Shown: positions 1-8,404, counted from the first letter of the stretch. The stretch is DNA of 64,000 bases from Paenibacillus_AB hodogayensis (GCF_039536325.1 NZ_BAAAYO010000010.1:1178001-1242000), one strand, 5' to 3'. The notes: generated from the sequence alone by a model not told the origin. Program-made: numbers and translations.

Positions 1-385
1 TAATGATGCTCGTCCCTTCGTTTCGGCGGCTCCGGTACGTTTCGCCGGCCAATACGGAGGAAATAACCGAATCGGATACTACGATACTGACTTCACCCGC
101 TGCAGGATAGCTTCTCAGCGTTCCGCCGGCGTCGGCGAGCTTGAAGTCGTAATTGAGGCGAGAGTCCATGGTTTGGAAATACGGTTCGGCCCCATCGACA
201 CCATACTGGCCGTAAAGCTGGATGAGCTTAGCACCGAATGCTTCCGAGGAACGATGATTGCTGGCGATGTATTGGTCCGTAAACAGGGCCATCACGCCGA
301 GCGTCAGGAAAAACGAGCCGATCTGTCCAAGGATAAAGGCCCCCAAAAACGTGAGCACGACGCGGACGTACAGCGTCTTGATCAT
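1..385 (-). CDS. sensor histidine kinase, N-terminal part (cut by window edge)
   Basis: The ATG at 385-383 overlaps the stop of the upstream response regulator gene (ATGA), so the two are translationally coupled. About 128 residues are visible: a short cytoplasmic start, one strong hydrophobic segment at about residues 6-34, then a hydrophilic stretch that would be the extracytoplasmic sensor region. The kinase core (HAMP, HisKA, HATPase) would lie to the left of the window, so the kinase identity is inferred from position directly after an OmpR-type regulator and from the membrane topology. The frame stays open to base 1. The signal sensed cannot be told. Confidence 0.8.
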   Translation of the reverse strand, partial: MIKTLYVRVVLTFLGAFILGQIGSFFLTLGVMALFTDQYIASNHRSSEAFGAKLIQLYGQYGVDGAEPYFQTMDSRLNYDFKLADAGGTLRSYPAAGEVSIVVSDSVISSVLAGETYRSRRNEGTSII

Positions 386-1059
386 TCCTTCACCTCGAGT
401 TTGTAACCGAGCCCGCGAATCGTAATGATCGCAAGACCGGACAACTCCTCCGGAAACCGTTCGCGCAGCCGTTTGATATGAACGTCTACCGTCCGTTCGT
501 CGCCATCGTAGTCGCCTCCCCAAATTTGCTCGATCAGCTGGTTCCTCGTAAAAATTTGGCCGGGATGGCTGGCCAGCCGGAACAGCAGCTCGAATTCCTT
601 TAGCGGGAGCGTGACCCGTTCATTGCCGCGGTACACTTCGTGCGACTGGCGGTTCAGTTCCACGTAGCCGATATGCACCTTATGCGAGGCTTGAATCCTG
701 TACCGCTTGAGCAGCGCCTTAACGCGGACGATCAGCTCCGGAGGATCGAACGGCTTCACGAGATAATCGTCGGTGCCCAGTTGGAAGCCTTTGACTTTAT
801 GCTTCGTTTCCCCTTTGGCCGTCAGCATGAGCAGCGGCACGTCCGGATAATCGGCCGTCAGCCGCTGGCACAATTCCCAGCCGTCCATCTCCGGCATCAT
901 AATATCGAGTACGATCAGATCGGCGCGCCCTTTTTGCATCAGGTCCAGCGCCTCCACCCCATGATTGGCTTCGGCCACCTCGAAGCCTTCCTCGCGCAAA
1001 TAAAAACGGACGAGTTCGCGGATATACGGGTCGTCGTCCACGATCATCACTTTCGCCAT
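382..1059 (-). CDS. OmpR/PhoB-family response regulator
   Basis: A 225-residue two-domain regulator. The receiver domain (about 1-118) has the acidic pocket D8/D9, the phospho-acceptor D52 in the LDIMMPEMDG motif, T80 and K102. The C-terminal winged helix (about 128-222) ends with the family pattern VHIKRLR and IRGLGYKLE. An AAGGGAAG ribosome binding site precedes the ATG. The gene lies 15 bases after a LarC-type gene and overlaps the downstream kinase by 4 bases, so the three probably form one operon. It should be phosphorylated by that kinase and bind DNA; target genes are not evident here. Confidence 0.95.
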   Translation of the reverse strand: MAKVMIVDDDPYIRELVRFYLREEGFEVAEANHGVEALDLMQKGRADLIVLDIMMPEMDGWELCQRLTADYPDVPLLMLTAKGETKHKVKGFQLGTDDYLVKPFDPPELIVRVKALLKRYRIQASHKVHIGYVELNRQSHEVYRGNERVTLPLKEFELLFRLASHPGQIFTRNQLIEQIWGGDYDGDERTVDVHIKRLRERFPEELSGLAIITIRGLGYKLEVKE

Positions 1060-1074
1060 TCGATTCGCTTCCCT

Positions 1075-1551
1075 TCATTCCAAAGTGCGGTTGTCCGCAT
1101 AATTCCTGCGCACTTCCTCGTATACCCGCTTCAGCGGCACGCCGCTGCGTTTGGCCGCGGCTTCGCATTCCTTGAATTCCGGAGCCATCTGGACCAGTTC
1201 CCCCCGGTGAAAACCGAGCTTGACCGCGATCGGCCCCCATTCCGTCTCCACCTGCACGAATTGCCGGGCCAGACGGTGTACCTCCGCTCTCACATAACGC
1301 AGCCCGAGCGTCGTCGTCTCGGCGAAGACGATCGTCTCGATCTGCTCCAGCCGTTCCTCCGCCACAAGGACGTTGAGCATCATGCCCGGTCTGCCCTTTT
1401 TCATAATAATCGGAACCCAGTACACGTCGTTGGCGCCCGCCTCAAACAGACGGTCCATGACGTAGGAGCTGAATTCCGGATTCATATCGTCCAGATTGGC
1501 CTGCACCAGCACCATATGATCGTCGACATGCTCGGTTCGGTGATCGAACAT
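1075..1551 (-). CDS. stand-alone LarC C-terminal domain (nickel-insertion protein)
   Basis: A 158-residue protein matching the C-terminal part of LarC (DUF111), the CTP-dependent cyclometallase that inserts nickel into the pincer cofactor of lactate racemase-type enzymes. Recognisable pieces are the N-terminal ANLDDMNPE motif, IMKKGRPGMML, the FAETTTLG-x-R stretch and a C-terminal APEFKECEAAAKRSGVPL segment. The start at 1551 is chosen because AAAGGGAG stands 7 bases before it; an in-frame start at 1653 would add residues unlike the family. In Lactobacillus plantarum LarC is made from larC1 and larC2 by programmed frameshifting; here no LarC1, LarB or LarE is present upstream, where an unrelated peptidase lies on the other strand. 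Function without LarC1 is uncertain. Confidence 0.8.
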   Translation of the reverse strand: MFDHRTEHVDDHMVLVQANLDDMNPEFSSYVMDRLFEAGANDVYWVPIIMKKGRPGMMLNVLVAEERLEQIETIVFAETTTLGLRYVRAEVHRLARQFVQVETEWGPIAVKLGFHRGELVQMAPEFKECEAAAKRSGVPLKRVYEEVRRNYADNRTLE

Positions 1552-1720
1552 CGGCTTTCTCCCTTTCCTTTCATCTGCCTCTAATGGTATCAAATCGGCC
1601 CCTGCTCTGTAAAACGAAGGAAGCGGATATTTGCAGCCGTTTCGGAATAGCAAAATGCGGGAATGCGTATCCTAACCCCATATGAGAAGGACACGAATGG
1701 TGAAAGGAGGCTGGGCGGAT

Positions 1721-2779
1721 TTGAAAGGTGCAGGCGGATTAGGACGCAAAGCTGCCATGGCCTTATGCTGCATGCTGCTCTCAACGCTGCCGTTCGCAGC
1801 CGCGGGAGCGACGGCGGAACAGGCCCCGCAAGGACAGCCGGCCAAAGACATCAAAACCGAACTCACCGAACGCAAGCAGCTGTTTGACGAAGTGAGCGAG
1901 GTGACCGGCATTCCTTGGCATTATTTGGCGGCAATCGACCAGTACGAGCGGACGCTGACGATTGCCAACCCCAAGAAAAGGCCGCGGCGGGATGGGCTGA
2001 TCGGCATTTATTATTCGGATCTCGAATGGGCAGGCCTCGCCAACCCGAACCACGAAGACCGCAACCCGCGGACGATCTCGCTGTTCGGCGGCAAGGGGCG
2101 GGACGGCTCGGGAGACGGCGTCGCCGACCGCGGCAACGATCTGGACGTGCTGTCTACGATGGCTTCCTACCTATTGAGCTACGGCACAGGCGAGGATCAG
2201 TTCAAACTGGCGCTGTGGAACTACTATCACAACCCGCGGAGCGTGGAGCGTATCGGGCAATTTTACCGCATTTATTCCGCTTTCGGACGGATCGATCTGC
2301 ACGAGCACGCGTTTCCTTTGCCGCTAGGCGCGGAATATTCGTACCGCAGCACATGGGGAGCGAGCCGGGGCTGGGGCGGCCATCGGATTCACGAAGGAAC
2401 CGACCTGTTCGCCGGGTACGGCGTCCCGGTGCGGAGCACCTGCTACGGAATCGTCGAGATCAAAGGCTGGAACCCTTACGGAGGCTGGCGCGTCGGCCTG
2501 CGCGACCTGAACAACGTCTACCATTACTATGCTCATCTATCGGGTTTCGAGAAGAAGCTTCAGCAGGGAGACATCGTCAAGCCCGGACAAGTGCTGGGCT
2601 GGGTCGGCAGCTCCGGCTACGGCAAGCCAGGAACGCAGGGCAAATTCCCGCCACATCTTCATTTCGGTCTGTACCGGGACAACGGCAAGACCGAATGGTC
2701 GTTTGACCCGTACTCTTATTTGCGCAAATGGGAGCGCGAGGATCGGCTGCGCAGCCAGAAAAAAAGCGGAAGCTCCTAG
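1721..2779 (+). CDS. secreted M23 family peptidase
   Basis: Start chosen as the TTG at 1721 because AAAGGAGG lies 10 bases upstream; an ATG at 1682 is in frame but has no comparable site. The protein (about 352 residues) begins with a signal peptide (hydrophobic core MALCCMLLSTLPFAAAG). Residues about 45-190 form a domain resembling bacterial lytic enzymes that probe a helical bundle (IPWHYLAAIDQYERTL). The C-terminal peptidase domain has the M23 zinc pattern: H-E-G-T-D, later HYYAHL, and the HLHFGL motif. It should cut peptidoglycan peptides outside the membrane. It stands alone, divergent from the LarC gene and convergent with yunB. The substrate bond is unknown. Confidence 0.93.
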   Translation: MKGAGGLGRKAAMALCCMLLSTLPFAAAGATAEQAPQGQPAKDIKTELTERKQLFDEVSEVTGIPWHYLAAIDQYERTLTIANPKKRPRRDGLIGIYYSDLEWAGLANPNHEDRNPRTISLFGGKGRDGSGDGVADRGNDLDVLSTMASYLLSYGTGEDQFKLALWNYYHNPRSVERIGQFYRIYSAFGRIDLHEHAFPLPLGAEYSYRSTWGASRGWGGHRIHEGTDLFAGYGVPVRSTCYGIVEIKGWNPYGGWRVGLRDLNNVYHYYAHLSGFEKKLQQGDIVKPGQVLGWVGSSGYGKPGTQGKFPPHLHFGLYRDNGKTEWSFDPYSYLRKWEREDRLRSQKKSGSS

Positions 2780-2867
2780 CGGCTGCGGCGCGTATCCCCA
2801 TAGTCCGTTACGCCCCCAAGCTTGCCGGATACAGCATACGCTTCCCCTTAGGACTTGCAGAGACAAG

Positions 2868-2908
2868 CAAAAAGAAGCCCCTCCCGCTTTGTTATCGCGG
2901 GACGGGGC
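2868..2908 (-). terminator. rho-independent terminator of yunB
   Basis: On the minus strand an 11-bp GC-rich stem (2897-2908 with 2877-2887, one bulge) with a 9-base loop is followed by CTTCTTTTTGC. It lies 19 bases after the yunB stop. Confidence 0.85.
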
Positions 2909-2926
2909 GTCTTGCCGTTGGCACGC

Positions 2927-3709
2927 TTATTTGACCGGGCCGGTGCTGCCCGTTCCAGCCGTAACGTCTTTGCCGGCGGCTCCCGCCTTCGCCGCGTCCG
3001 GACTGATCTGCGGAATCGCGATGCTCGGCGGCGCGGACGTCGTTTTGCCGGCCGGATTGCCCTTGCTGTCGTAATAATACATCGGCACGTCGCCGACAAC
3101 CAGCACGTACGATATCGGAATTTCCGTCTCGACCACTTCCGGCTCGGAATCGAACGGAATAATGATCGCCACCTCGGCCGTAATCCGGATGTACACTTCC
3201 ACCAAAATCATATTGATGCCCGCATCCTGCTGACGGGTGCTCAAATCGACCTTGACCGCCCCGACGGGCGTGAATTTGATCGGGATTTTCGGGCCGAAAG
3301 AAGCGATGATAGCGCTGTCCATCGCCTGCCCGACCGGAATATGCTCGGGGATTTCCTTGAGCTGGTTTAGCACATTCTGGACCGTGTTCACCGTATCCGC
3401 CGTTATCCGCATATGCTCCCCGTAGTTGAGCATAAAGCCGGTGATTTTGCCGTTCTTGTCCGTTCTCCAGTCGATCAGCTTGTCGAAGCTTTGCGCGCGC
3501 GAGATTTGATCCGTAATCGCCGAGTTGATCGCCTGGGTGGCAATTTGCTTGACGCGCAGCATGGCGACGTGCAGAAGCGGAGGACGCAAATTTTTCTCGA
3601 TGTAGATGAACGATTGCAAGGAGAACAAAAAAAAGATCAGCAGCGCGATAAAAAAAGCTTTCCGTCTTCCTTTCTTGGTCGGCCGGCTCCGCCATCCGCG
3701 TCTTACCAT
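2927..3709 (-). CDS. yunB: sporulation protein YunB
   Basis: A 260-residue protein with a basic N-terminus and one membrane segment at about 20-38 (AFFIALLIFFLFSLQSFIYI), followed by the YunB body: HVAMLRVKQIATQAIN, NYGEHMRITADTVNTVQ, and the conserved IPVGQAMDSAIIASFGPKIPI-like block. In Bacillus subtilis yunB belongs to the mother-cell sporulation regulon and is needed for efficient spore formation. The C-terminal 50 residues are proline/glycine-rich and probably disordered, a variable feature. It is monocistronic with its own terminator. Family assignment is firm; molecular role is unknown. Confidence 0.93.
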   Translation of the reverse strand: MVRRGWRSRPTKKGRRKAFFIALLIFFLFSLQSFIYIEKNLRPPLLHVAMLRVKQIATQAINSAITDQISRAQSFDKLIDWRTDKNGKITGFMLNYGEHMRITADTVNTVQNVLNQLKEIPEHIPVGQAMDSAIIASFGPKIPIKFTPVGAVKVDLSTRQQDAGINMILVEVYIRITAEVAIIIPFDSEPEVVETEIPISYVLVVGDVPMYYYDSKGNPAGKTTSAPPSIAIPQISPDAAKAGAAGKDVTAGTGSTGPVK

Positions 3710-3771
3710 GCAGCGTGTTCCTCCGATCCGTCAGACATCCTGTTCGTCCGTACAAGTGTATGCGGATGTCC

Positions 3772-3831
3772 ACCAAAAAAGAAGAGATCCGCTCCGGACG
3801 GGAACGGGCCCGGCCAAAGAAGCGGATCTTC
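3772..3831 (-). terminator. terminator of the siderophore permease operon
   Basis: Inverted repeat AGATCCGCT (3785-3793) with AGCGGATCT (3821-3829), long loop containing a smaller GGCCGGGCCC hairpin, followed on the minus strand by CTTCTTTTTTGG. It lies 16 bases after the last permease gene. Confidence 0.7.
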
Positions 3832-3846
3832 GAATACAGCGCGGCA

Positions 3847-4881
3847 TTACGCCTTCGATTTGGCAAGCAAATACAGGAAGTAAGGAGCGCCGATGATGGC
3901 GACGACGATGCCTGTCGGAATTTCCGACGGCTGCAAAATCCAGCGCCCAATCGTATCGGCTACGATCAGCATCAGCCCTCCGGCGAGCGCCGATGCCGGC
4001 AGCAGCACCTGATAGCTCGGGCCTACGAGGCGCCGCGCCAGATGCGGGCCGATCAAGCCGACAAAGCCGATGCCCCCGCCCACGGCAACGCACGAGGCGG
4101 CCAGGGCGACGGCGGCGGACAGCATCTTCAGCCGTTCCCGCTCAAGCGGGGTGCCGAGACCGACGGCGGCTTGATCGCCAAGCTGCAGCACGTTGAAGAC
4201 GCGCGACTTGTAGAACACGTACGGGAGCAGGATGACGATCCACGGCAGCAGCGCCAGCACGTACTTCCACGTCGTTCCCCATATGCTGCCAGCGAGCCAT
4301 ACTTGTACGAACTGAAACTGCTGCGGATCGAGCTTAATCGTCAGTACGATCATCGCCGCCGAGATGCCCGCCGCCACCGCGATACCGACGAGAATCAGCC
4401 GGATCGGCAGCAAGCCCTGGTGCCTCTTGTAAGCGAGCGAGAAGATCAAAGCTGCCGTCAAGCCGGCGCCGACCAAGGACAGGAACGGCAGCAAAAACAC
4501 CGAGCTGATGCCGACCTTTTTCATAAAGGTAACGAACAGCACGACCGCGAGGCCCGCCCCGGCGTTGATCCCGAGTATGCCCGGATCGGCCAGCGCGTTG
4601 CGCGAAACTCCTTGCAGGATGCAGCCGGAGACAGCCAGCCCGGCGCCGACGAGCACCGAGATCACGATGCGCGGCAGCCGGAACTCGAACAGCACGAGAT
4701 GCTGCTTGGCCGTGCCTCCGCCAAACAGCGTCTTGATCACTTCGATCGGCGTCAGCTTCATGTAGCCGGTATTCATGCTGATAATAAAGGCTACGATAAT
4801 GAGCAGCCCGAGGACGGATAGTACGACCGTATATTTCAGCGCCTTCCGCTTGCGCTCGTTTTCCAAATAAGCGAGATCCAT
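3847..4881 (-). CDS. FecCD-family iron-siderophore ABC transporter permease (second)
   Basis: A 344-residue integral membrane protein of the BtuC/FecCD family with about nine to ten membrane segments. It shows the family's ISRNALADPGILGINAGAG block, the VSVLVGAGLAVSGCILQG helix and the C-terminal GFVGLIGPHLARRLVG coupling region. The start at 4881 (MDLAYLENERKRK) overlaps the upstream TAA (TAATG), indicating coupled translation; the frame stays open upstream only by chance across the neighbouring gene. It should form the pore with the preceding permease. No binding protein or ATPase is adjacent, so these must come from elsewhere in the genome. Confidence 0.92.
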   Translation of the reverse strand: MDLAYLENERKRKALKYTVVLSVLGLLIIVAFIISMNTGYMKLTPIEVIKTLFGGGTAKQHLVLFEFRLPRIVISVLVGAGLAVSGCILQGVSRNALADPGILGINAGAGLAVVLFVTFMKKVGISSVFLLPFLSLVGAGLTAALIFSLAYKRHQGLLPIRLILVGIAVAAGISAAMIVLTIKLDPQQFQFVQVWLAGSIWGTTWKYVLALLPWIVILLPYVFYKSRVFNVLQLGDQAAVGLGTPLERERLKMLSAAVALAASCVAVGGGIGFVGLIGPHLARRLVGPSYQVLLPASALAGGLMLIVADTIGRWILQPSEIPTGIVVAIIGAPYFLYLLAKSKA

Positions 4882-5924
4882 TACAGCCCCCTCCTTTCCC
4901 GACGCGCCAGGTACAGGAAGAAAGGTACCCCGATCAGCGCGATCAGCGCCCCGATGGGCGTCTCGTAAGGCGGGTTGATCATCCGCGCGGCCGTATCGGC
5001 CAGCACTGTCAGCAAGCTGCCGAGCACCGCCGAGCACGGGATAATCCATCGATAATTGACCCCGACCAAATACCGCGCCACGTGCGGAATAACCAGACCG
5101 ATAAAACCGATCGAGCCGACAGCGGATACCGCCGCTCCCGCAAGCACGAGAACGAGCACCGACGCCGCCAGCTTCACCAAGCCGGTGCGCTGGCCGAGCG
5201 AGCTCGCGACCTCGTCGCCGAGACTGAGCAGCGTAATCGAGCGCGACAGGATAATGGCCCCTATCAGGCCGGCTCCGACCCACGGGAACATAATCTTCAA
5301 CTGCAGCCACTTCGTTCCGGCCACGCCGCCCGCATACCAGAATGCCAGATCCTGTCCGATATGAAAATAGAGCGAAATGCCTTCGCTGATCGCCACCAGC
5401 AAAGCGCCTACCGCCGAACCGGCAAGCGCCAGCCGGACCGGACTCATGCCGCCCTTGGACATCGCCGAGATGCCGTACACCAGAAACATCCCGAGCGCCG
5501 CGCCGAGAAACGAATACAGAATCAGGTAGTAAAAAGGCAGGCCGGGGAATAGCGCAAAAATAAGCGCCAGCACGAAGCCCGCTCCGGCATTGATGCCGAG
5601 CAGTCCGGAATCGGCCAGCGGATTGCGCGTCATGCCCTGCATGATCGCCCCCGCTACGGCAAAGCTCGCTCCGACCAGCGCGCCGGCGAGCGCCCGGGGC
5701 AAGCGAAGCTCCTGAATAATCTGGTGCTGGGTCAGGTCCGGATTGAAGTGGAACACCGCCTCCCACACCGTCGCCAGCTTGATGTCGGCCGCCCCGACGG
5801 AGATAGACAAGGCAAGACCGAGCAAGAGCAAGCCGACGCCGCCTATCAGAATAATGGTCGCAAAGATCGGACGCGAGCGAATGGAAGCGACCGGATCGGC
5901 GGCTTTTTGCAATCGTGATGACAT
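4881..5924 (-). CDS. FecCD-family iron-siderophore ABC transporter permease (first)
   Basis: A 347-residue permease. The ATG at 5924 is preferred over upstream in-frame starts because AAGGGTG lies 6-7 bases before it and the region upstream holds a Fur box. Family blocks include LRLPRALAGALVGASFAVAG, MTRNPLADSGLLGINAGAG and GFIGLVIPHVARYLVG, the last contacting the ATPase. Ends in basic residues in the cytoplasm. With the next gene it makes the heterodimeric channel of a ferric siderophore importer. Iron repression by Fur is expected from the promoter region. Which siderophore is carried cannot be inferred, because the substrate-binding lipoprotein is not here. Confidence 0.92.
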   Translation of the reverse strand: MSSRLQKAADPVASIRSRPIFATIILIGGVGLLLLGLALSISVGAADIKLATVWEAVFHFNPDLTQHQIIQELRLPRALAGALVGASFAVAGAIMQGMTRNPLADSGLLGINAGAGFVLALIFALFPGLPFYYLILYSFLGAALGMFLVYGISAMSKGGMSPVRLALAGSAVGALLVAISEGISLYFHIGQDLAFWYAGGVAGTKWLQLKIMFPWVGAGLIGAIILSRSITLLSLGDEVASSLGQRTGLVKLAASVLVLVLAGAAVSAVGSIGFIGLVIPHVARYLVGVNYRWIIPCSAVLGSLLTVLADTAARMINPPYETPIGALIALIGVPFFLYLARRERRGL

Positions 5925-5947
5925 CGATTTCACCCTTATTTTATTTA

Positions 5948-5962
5948 TGATAACGATTCTCA
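5948..5962 (-). promoter_or_regulatory. Fur box upstream of siderophore permeases
   Basis: TGAGAATCGTTATCA on the minus strand matches the 7-1-7 Fur consensus TGATAATNATTATCA at 13 of 14 defined positions or close to it. It lies 24 bases before the first permease ATG, suitable for blocking transcription when iron is plentiful. Confidence 0.8.
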
Positions 5963-6129
5963 TTTTCATGTAATATGGTATATCCGCAGCAGTCAAATGT
6001 CAATTTATTTCTGCGCGCAAACTAACATTTTTGGAATTGACGCGAATGGAGTACAATAGAGACAAGAAACGCACGGGCTCTTCTTACCGGACGAGCCGTG
6101 CTACGAATGCATAGGGGCTGAAATCGACG

Positions 6130-7380
6130 ATGAAACAAAATACGCGACATCTCGCGGCGATCTCGCTGGCCGTTATGGCGGCCGGTTTTGTGGCGACGCT
6201 GCCTTTCGACGCGATCGGCTGGGTACGCTTTCTGCGCGGCGGCTTCGAGGCCGGTCTCGTCGGCGGGCTGGCCGACTGGTTTGCCGTTACGGCGCTGTTC
6301 CGGCACCCGCTCGGCATTCCGATTCCCCATACGGCGATTTTGCCGAACAACCGCGAGAAGGTGACGAAGGCGCTTGTCTCGACGGTGCAGAACGAGCTGC
6401 TCAGCAAGGACAGCATCCGCGACAAAATGAAGCAGTTCGCCATCGTCCGCAAGCTGATGGACGGCGTGGAAGCCCGTATCCGCACCGAGGAAGGCGTCAG
6501 GACGATCGTCGGCGTCAGCGACTTTGCCGTTCGCGCGTTCCCTTGGGACAAGCTCGCGCCCGTCCTTGAACGGGAAATCCGAAGCAGAGTTGAAGAGGTG
6601 GATCTGGCCGCCATCTCTTCGGGACTGGCCCAGTACGGATTCGCCAAAGATTGGGATGGCAAGGCGCTCGACTTCGTGCTGGATTTCGCGGAGGAGTATA
6701 TCAACCGGGATTCGACCGTGCGGCAAATGGGAGCGATGGCCTCTGACGCAATCGGCCGCATTCAGGCGGGCGGGCTGATGGGGTTTGCTTTAAACGCTTT
6801 CGCCGGCTTTATGAGCGAGGATAAGCTCGGCGAGACGATCCGCCAGCTGCTGCAGACGCAAATCCGCGAGCTTCGGAACCCCCAGAGTGCAACCCGCGTC
6901 GGCATATCGGATACGCTGCGCTCGAAGCTCTTCGTCCTGCTGGAGCAGACGGAAACGAAGGAAGCGCTGGAAGGCTGGAAGCGCGAGATGCTGGAGCGGA
7001 TGCGCCTGTCCGAAAACTTGACCTCCTTTCTCGAACAGACGCGCGAAAGACTGCTCGCTTACATTCATACGGAGGCGTACCCGACGCAGGTCGTCGCGCC
7101 CGTTCTGGAGGAAGCGATCGGACGGCTGAAGGAAGACGAAGCGAAGATCGGCCATATCGAAACGTTCGTCCAGGACAAGCTTGCCGAATGGGTCGAGCGC
7201 AACCATCATAAGCTCGGAACGCTGATCGAAGAAAACATTAGCAAGTACGATAACGAGACGCTGATCGCGATGATCGAGGACAAGATCGGCTCCGATCTGC
7301 AATGGATCCGCGTCAACGGAGCGATTTGCGGCTTCGTGATCGGCCTCGCGCTGACCGCCGTCCATCTGCTGTTCGCTTGA
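6130..7380 (+). CDS. DUF445 family membrane protein
   Basis: A 416-residue protein with hydrophobic N-terminal hairpin (LAAISLAVMAAGFVATLPF and the GLVGGLADWFAVTALFRHPLG motif diagnostic of DUF445/YheB/YjiN), a long charged, mostly helical central region of about 320 residues, and a C-terminal membrane segment (GFVIGLALTAVHLLFA). The topology suggests a protein anchored at both ends with a large cytoplasmic coiled region. Function in the family is not established. It is monocistronic, divergent from the iron permeases, and followed by two inverted repeats. Confidence 0.88.
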   Translation: MKQNTRHLAAISLAVMAAGFVATLPFDAIGWVRFLRGGFEAGLVGGLADWFAVTALFRHPLGIPIPHTAILPNNREKVTKALVSTVQNELLSKDSIRDKMKQFAIVRKLMDGVEARIRTEEGVRTIVGVSDFAVRAFPWDKLAPVLEREIRSRVEEVDLAAISSGLAQYGFAKDWDGKALDFVLDFAEEYINRDSTVRQMGAMASDAIGRIQAGGLMGFALNAFAGFMSEDKLGETIRQLLQTQIRELRNPQSATRVGISDTLRSKLFVLLEQTETKEALEGWKREMLERMRLSENLTSFLEQTRERLLAYIHTEAYPTQVVAPVLEEAIGRLKEDEAKIGHIETFVQDKLAEWVERNHHKLGTLIEENISKYDNETLIAMIEDKIGSDLQWIRVNGAICGFVIGLALTAVHLLFA

Positions 7381-7399
7381 AAACCGGCTCGTCGCTAAC

Positions 7400-7447
7400 A
7401 GTCCGGTGAATTAGTCCGCTACCCTACGCTCACTTATTCACCGGACT
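7400..7447. repeat. 12-bp perfect inverted repeat downstream of DUF445 gene
   Basis: AGTCCGGTGAAT (7400-7411) and ATTCACCGGACT (7436-7447) flank a 24-base loop. No T run follows, so it is more likely an RNA hairpin or processing site than a terminator. Confidence 0.5.
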
Positions 7448-7465
7448 TCTAGCCGAGTCCGCACC

Positions 7466-7536
7466 AAAAAAGCTCCCCGCATCGTGTGCAATCGGCGGTT
7501 TTCCGCCCTGGCGCACGATATGGTGGGAGCTTTTTG
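7466..7536. terminator. bidirectional terminator between convergent genes
   Basis: A long stem pairs AAAAAAGCTCCC...GCATCGTGTGC (7466-7489) with GCGCACGATATGGTGGGAGCTTTTT (7511-7535), enclosing a smaller GGCGG/CCGCC hairpin. A and T runs on both flanks serve both the DUF445 gene and the methyltransferase gene on the opposite strand. Confidence 0.85.
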
Positions 7537-7577
7537 CAATGCTATAGGTGTCTGCTGCTAATATTACAGTACGACCA

Positions 7578-8360
7578 TCAAACCGGCTTTACGGCCTGAA
7601 CGTAAACGGCCTCTCCCTGGAAGCTCGTCACGGCTCCCGCCTCGTCCGTCTGAATCGAGAAGCGGCGCCGGAACGGTTCGGGGGCGTTCGCCAAATCGTT
7701 AGCAAGCCGACTCACCGTCTGTTCCGGCACGCTGGCTCTGGCGCACCAATCGCGGAATTGAAACGGCTTGGGGAAGCAGACGAGAGACTCCAGGCGGTAG
7801 CCTGCCGCTTCCAGCATGCCGAGCCATTCCGATTTTTTCCATGCGCGCACATGGCTCGGATCGCGGAGCTTCTCGATCTCGTTGTAAAAGCGGTCGAAGT
7901 CGTCGGCCTCCGGAGCCGTATTATCGATCAGCAGCAGCTTGCCGCCGGGTTTTACGACACGGAACGACTCGCGGACGAAGGCGCTGACGTCGGGAAAATG
8001 ATGCGCCGCGATGCGGCAAGTGACCAAGTCGAAAGCCGCGTCGGCAAAAGGCAGCCGTTCCGCGTCGCCCGGGATGAAATCGACGTTCTCGTGTCCGTTG
8101 CCGCGGATGAAGGCGGCCGCAGCCTCCAGCATCTCCGGCGTAAGGTCGGAGGCGACGACGCGGCACACCAAAGGTGCCAGCGCATTAGCCACATGCCCCC
8201 CTCCCGTGGCGATGTCGAGCACCTCCATATCGCGGTTCGCTTCCGCGGCGGAAACGAGCAGCGCCAAATCTTCGCCGCGCGCATGGCGCGCGCTCGTTAC
8301 ATAGCTGGACGCATTTTTGGAAAATTGCTGTTTGACTAGCTCCTTCAAGGAATCGCTCAT
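7578..8360 (-). CDS. class I SAM-dependent methyltransferase (UbiE/Methyltransf_11 type)
   Basis: A 260-residue cytosolic protein. Start at 8360 follows GGAGGGAG; a longer in-frame start at 8393 has no site. Motif I is VLDIATGGGHVAN, motif II around VASDLTPEML, motif III/post I IPGDAERLPFADAAFDLVTCR, typical of UbiE-like enzymes acting on small molecules. The C-terminal third varies between members and would set the substrate, which is unknown. The gene is monocistronic. A 19-bp palindrome lies between 26 and 44 bases before the start codon and may be an operator. Confidence 0.88.
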   Translation of the reverse strand: MSDSLKELVKQQFSKNASSYVTSARHARGEDLALLVSAAEANRDMEVLDIATGGGHVANALAPLVCRVVASDLTPEMLEAAAAFIRGNGHENVDFIPGDAERLPFADAAFDLVTCRIAAHHFPDVSAFVRESFRVVKPGGKLLLIDNTAPEADDFDRFYNEIEKLRDPSHVRAWKKSEWLGMLEAAGYRLESLVCFPKPFQFRDWCARASVPEQTVSRLANDLANAPEPFRRRFSIQTDEAGAVTSFQGEAVYVQAVKPV

Positions 8361-8385
8361 AAACAGTCTCTCCCTCCAATGATAT

Positions 8386-8404
8386 AGTTTCATCTAATGA
8401 AACT
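8386..8404. promoter_or_regulatory. palindromic candidate operator of the methyltransferase gene
   Basis: AGTTTCAT-CTA-ATGAAACT is a perfect 8-3-8 palindrome just upstream of the gene's ribosome binding site; a related half site (ACGAAACT) follows at about 8417-8424 on the plus strand. The form fits a dimeric repressor. No regulator gene is adjacent. Confidence 0.4.

Noticed and set aside
640..1584. A 314-codon plus-strand frame opposite the response regulator and LarC genes
   Set aside because: It is the antisense shadow of two well-supported genes, has arginine/histidine-rich low-quality composition and no ribosome binding site.
3715..4821. A 368-codon plus-strand frame across the permease gene
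   Set aside because: Antisense of a clear membrane protein gene; composition rich in R, Q and D with no family similarity.
3847..5766. A 639-codon frame suggesting a fused double siderophore permease
   Set aside because: Only the part after 4881 reads as FecCD protein; upstream the frame is a shadow of the other permease gene, which is in a different frame and ends with a TAATG overlap.
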